A DNA stretch of 64,000 bases from an uncultured Coriobacteriaceae bacterium (GTDB taxonomy: Bacteria; Actinomycetota; Coriobacteriia; Coriobacteriales; Atopobiaceae). Positions 61,667 to 64,000 of this stretch are shown piece by piece. Made by a program: the position numbers and the translations under genes. Every line of letters starts with the position of its first letter. Within the stretch, counting starts at the first letter, position 1. The notes under the pieces are model-generated. The model was not told where the DNA came from, did not search any database, and saw only the letters and a program-made list of their open reading frames with translations. The stretch is taken from assembly GCA_902786015.1 (NCBI GenBank), contig CADAAU010000004.1, forward strand, positions 89,610 through 153,609, read 5' to 3'.

Positions 61667-62566
61667 CTAGAGGTGATAGGCTTGGCCGTGTAGGGCCGCC
61701 TCCAGCCACTTTGCCACACCGTCCTCGGCGATGCTGTCAACAACGTTGTCGGCTATGGCCTTCACCTCGTCCGAGGCGTTGTCGACGGCCACGAAGGTAC
61801 CGACGTGGGGACGCATGGGTAGGTCATTGCCCGAGTCACCAAAGGCTACCAGCTGGCTCTTGTCCAACCCAAGCTGGGTCATCACCCATTCGATGCCCGA
61901 ACCCTTTTCGACACCCAAAAGTGTGATCTCAATCTCCGTGGGTGTGACAACGGCGATCTGCAGGTCACCTCGGGCATTGAGCTGGGCCACGCAGCGCTCA
62001 AGATCCTGCTCGGTATCGAAGCAGGCGCCCATCTTCTCCACGAAGTTGGTCTGGTCGTCCACGAACCCGAGGGCAGGGGTGATGTCATCGACGATGAGCT
62101 TGTTCTTCTGGCTGGTGATCTCGAGTTTCAGGGCCTCGTCGGTCAGCCTGTCGCTGTGCTCCACGCGATGCACGGCCTGCGTCATGTACGAGACGAGGCG
62201 GTTCTCGAAGTAGGCGCAGATGGAAGTCAGGCAGTTGAGGCCGGCGCCTTCCTTGTGGAGCCATGCCGCAAGGTCGAGGGCCTTTTGCTTGGGGATGGCC
62301 TTGGAGAGCAGATGGTTGCCCAGCGGGTCCAGGATCTGCCCTCCGTTGACGGTGATGTAGAGGTCCACGCTGCCGTACTTGAGGATGTCGGGCACGATGG
62401 GGAAGTTGCGTCCCGTGCAGACGACGTTGACGCAGCCGGCGCGCGTCGTTTCCTCCATGGCGGCAATGGTGCGAGGCGAGATGTAGTCGAGGTCCAAGAT
62501 GGTGCCGTCCAGGTCGTAGAATGCCGCGCCGATACCGTTCGGGCACTGGGAGTTTGCAGGAAGCAT
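61667..62566 (-). CDS. HAD hydrolase, Cof type
   Basis: 299 residues from ATG 62566. Motif I AAFYDLDGTILDLDYIS near 15 with the nucleophile Asp; motif II CTGRNFPIVPDI near 48; motif IV LVAFGDSGNDLPMRPHVG near 245, and Lys in the GVEKGSGIEWVM stretch near 228. A C2-type cap of the Cof family lies between. These are sugar-phosphate or nucleotide phosphatases. The gene follows sucrose phosphorylase by 11 nt on the same strand, so a role with sugar phosphates in the same operon is likely. Confidence 0.88.
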   Translation of the reverse strand: MLPANSQCPNGIGAAFYDLDGTILDLDYISPRTIAAMEETTRAGCVNVVCTGRNFPIVPDILKYGSVDLYITVNGGQILDPLGNHLLSKAIPKQKALDLAAWLHKEGAGLNCLTSICAYFENRLVSYMTQAVHRVEHSDRLTDEALKLEITSQKNKLIVDDITPALGFVDDQTNFVEKMGACFDTEQDLERCVAQLNARGDLQIAVVTPTEIEITLLGVEKGSGIEWVMTQLGLDKSQLVAFGDSGNDLPMRPHVGTFVAVDNASDEVKAIADNVVDSIAEDGVAKWLEAALHGQAYHL

Positions 62567-62577
62567 GGTTCGGCTCC

Positions 62578-63999
62578 TTATGAGTGAGTAATCCGGTACG
62601 TGTGCTCTTTGAGGTTGGCGTCCAGCTGTGCCCATGCGCCGCCGGAGGTGCGGCGGATGCAGAAGGCGCCGTCGGCGCCGCAGGTGACCTCGATGTCGCC
62701 CTCGACGTCGAAGGCCGGGTGCGTGTTGCGCAGCTCCATGAGGCGCAGCAGCTCCTTGACCACCGGACGCCCGACCTCGCTGGCGATCTCGTCCATGCTG
62801 TAGTAATGGCGGTTGATGTTGCGGCCCTCCTTGGTGGCCTCGAGCAGCTCGAGGTCGTTCTTGCCGGCAAGCAGGCCCACGTAGTAGACCATGGGGATGC
62901 CCGGCGCGAACATCTGGATGGCGCGTGCCAGGTCGTAGGCCGCGTCGTCGTTGCCCAGCGCGGAGTAGTAGGTGGTGTTCACCTGGTAGATGTCGAGGTT
63001 GTTGTAGGCCTCGGTGTTGTAGATCTTCTTGACGTTGGCGCCCTCGCTGAACATCTTCTCCTTGACCCAGTCGGTCTCCTCGTCCGGCAGCAGGTCCTTT
63101 ACGTCCACGATGCCCAGGCCGTCGTGGGTGTCGAGGGTGGTGAACTGGTGCTTGGGGCTCATGTCCAGCCAGCGCTTGAGGTAGTGGCCGTCGCCGGAGT
63201 ACAGGGCGTGGAGCGTCAGCACCGGCAGCGCGAAGTCGTACACCCAGTAGCCCATCTCGGAGACCTTGAACTGCATGGTGTAGTGCTCGTGGATCTCGGG
63301 CAGCACCATGACGTCGTCGCCCAGGACCTCCTGCATGGCGTCGAGCAGGTTGCTCGTGTCGGGCTGCTCGAAGAAGCAGCTGCCGCCGGCCTTCTTGCAG
63401 GCGTAGGCGAAGGCGTCGAGGCGGATGATGGAGGCGCCGTTGGCGGCCATGTTCTCGAGCGTCTCGCGGAAGAAGCGCTGGGCGCGCTCAGAGCGCACGT
63501 TGATGTCGATCTGCTCCTCGCCGAAGGTGCACCAGACCTTCTCGGTGGTGCCGTCGGCGAACTCCGCCTCCACGTAGGGCGCTCGCGGCTTGCGCTTGTA
63601 GATGGCGTCGACCTGCTCGTCGGTGGGGAATCCCCCCTCGGCCGCCCAGAAGTCCTTGTAGCGGATGAAGAAGTCCGCGAACTCCGAGCTGTCCTTCTTG
63701 GCAAGGAAGTCCTGGAAGTAGGGGCTCTGGCGGCTGATGTGGTTGATCATGAAGTCAAACATGAGGTAGCGGTCGTCGCCTATGGCCTTGACGTCGGCCC
63801 AGTCGCCGAAGTCGGGGTCGACGATGTCGTAGCGCATGGGCGAGAAGCCACGGTCGGCCGAGCTGGGGAAGAACGGCAGGATGTGCACGCCGCCCACCGC
63901 CTTGTCGAGGTGCTTGTCGAGCACCTCCTTGAGGTCGGCAAGGTTCTCGCCGAGGCTGTCGGCGTAGGTGATGAGCATGCACTTGTTGGATAGTTTCAT
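62578..63999 (-). CDS. gtfA: Sucrose phosphorylase (GH13)
   Basis: Splits sucrose with phosphate into glucose 1-phosphate and fructose. 473 residues, close to the typical 480. N-terminus KCMLITYADSLGENLADLKE and FPSSADRGFSPMRYD are diagnostic of this subfamily. Nucleophile Asp in IIRLDAFAYACKKAGG near 193, acid/base Glu in VLPEIHEHYTMQ near 233, and TTLDTHDGLGIVD near 290 complete the GH13 site. It could also be sucrose 6F-phosphate phosphorylase, which differs by few residues. The ATG lies one base from the window edge, so promoter and upstream transporter genes are not visible. In operon with the HAD gene. Confidence 0.9.
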   Translation of the reverse strand: MKLSNKCMLITYADSLGENLADLKEVLDKHLDKAVGGVHILPFFPSSADRGFSPMRYDIVDPDFGDWADVKAIGDDRYLMFDFMINHISRQSPYFQDFLAKKDSSEFADFFIRYKDFWAAEGGFPTDEQVDAIYKRKPRAPYVEAEFADGTTEKVWCTFGEEQIDINVRSERAQRFFRETLENMAANGASIIRLDAFAYACKKAGGSCFFEQPDTSNLLDAMQEVLGDDVMVLPEIHEHYTMQFKVSEMGYWVYDFALPVLTLHALYSGDGHYLKRWLDMSPKHQFTTLDTHDGLGIVDVKDLLPDEETDWVKEKMFSEGANVKKIYNTEAYNNLDIYQVNTTYYSALGNDDAAYDLARAIQMFAPGIPMVYYVGLLAGKNDLELLEATKEGRNINRHYYSMDEIASEVGRPVVKELLRLMELRNTHPAFDVEGDIEVTCGADGAFCIRRTSGGAWAQLDANLKEHTYRITHS

Positions 64000-64000
64000 G

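Noticed and set aside
62584..63993. Long open frame opposite to sucrose phosphorylase
   Set aside because: It is the shadow of a strongly GC3-biased real gene; composition is Val/Leu/Glu/His-rich without any domain, and it has no ribosome site.

Overview
The window looks like a piece of chromosome from a high-GC Gram-positive anaerobe. Class Coriobacteriia (Actinomycetota), probably an Olsenella/Atopobium-like member, is my inference. It rests on codon use and on the gene mix: several lipoproteins with a lipobox, an M13 peptidase, sucrose phosphorylase, a DUF6110 protein next to a P-type ATPase, and 2-hydroxyacyl-CoA dehydratase-type genes. I see no tRNA, rRNA, CRISPR array, intact insertion sequence or replication origin.

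Region 1 (1-2.7 kb) is ordinary: a histidine acid phosphatase lipoprotein cut by the window edge and a P1-family peptidase. Region 2 (2.7-29.5 kb) is a dense accessory and defence island. It holds three ATPase plus RloB/TOPRIM-like pairs (one with a broken partner), a nuclease-like domain fused to an SF2 helicase, an SF1 helicase with a WYL-like N-terminus and a DUF2726-like nuclease C-terminus, a NERD/zinc-finger protein and a MORC-like GHKL ATPase. It also holds a HEPN-like protein convergent with an HNH-nuclease/TIGR04141 gene pair, two copies of a rhomboid-protease plus 59-residue-protein cassette, and an AbiE-like nucleotidyltransferase pair with a repeated palindromic operator. The island is full of decay products: a helicase tail copy, a DUF3644 remnant, and a shrunken second copy of the HEPN/HNH/TIGR04141 set.

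Region 3 (30-41 kb) has a DUF350 protein, an M13 metallopeptidase lipoprotein and a compact redox operon. The operon encodes two HgdB-like 2-hydroxyacyl-CoA dehydratase-type subunits, a NapH-like membrane ferredoxin, the ATP-dependent activator, a SafE/TauE-like membrane protein and a two-component system. A divergent gene upstream encodes an exported Cys-rich protein. I infer a membrane-linked low-potential reductase of unknown substrate.

Region 4 (41-50 kb) is mixed: a toxin-antitoxin-like remnant (DUF3990), a methyltransferase, an RraA-like protein, an unknown 445-residue protein behind two spaced palindromes, 3-methyladenine glycosylase I, an AAA ATPase behind phased repeats, and a TipA-type MerR regulator with a textbook 19-bp-spacer promoter. 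Region 5 (50-64 kb) has an ABC transporter whose permease carries about 450 residues of 13- and 14-residue tandem repeats. It continues with a DUF6110/P-type ATPase pair lacking the CPC motif, a GGDEF/REC chimera, an esterase lipoprotein, a VOC protein, a HAD phosphatase and sucrose phosphorylase.

The best candidates for something undescribed are the duplicated rhomboid plus 59-residue cassette, the HEPN/HNH/TIGR04141 set, the HgdB-type redox operon and the repeat-bearing ABC permease. All coordinates and translations were read by eye; no database search was run.
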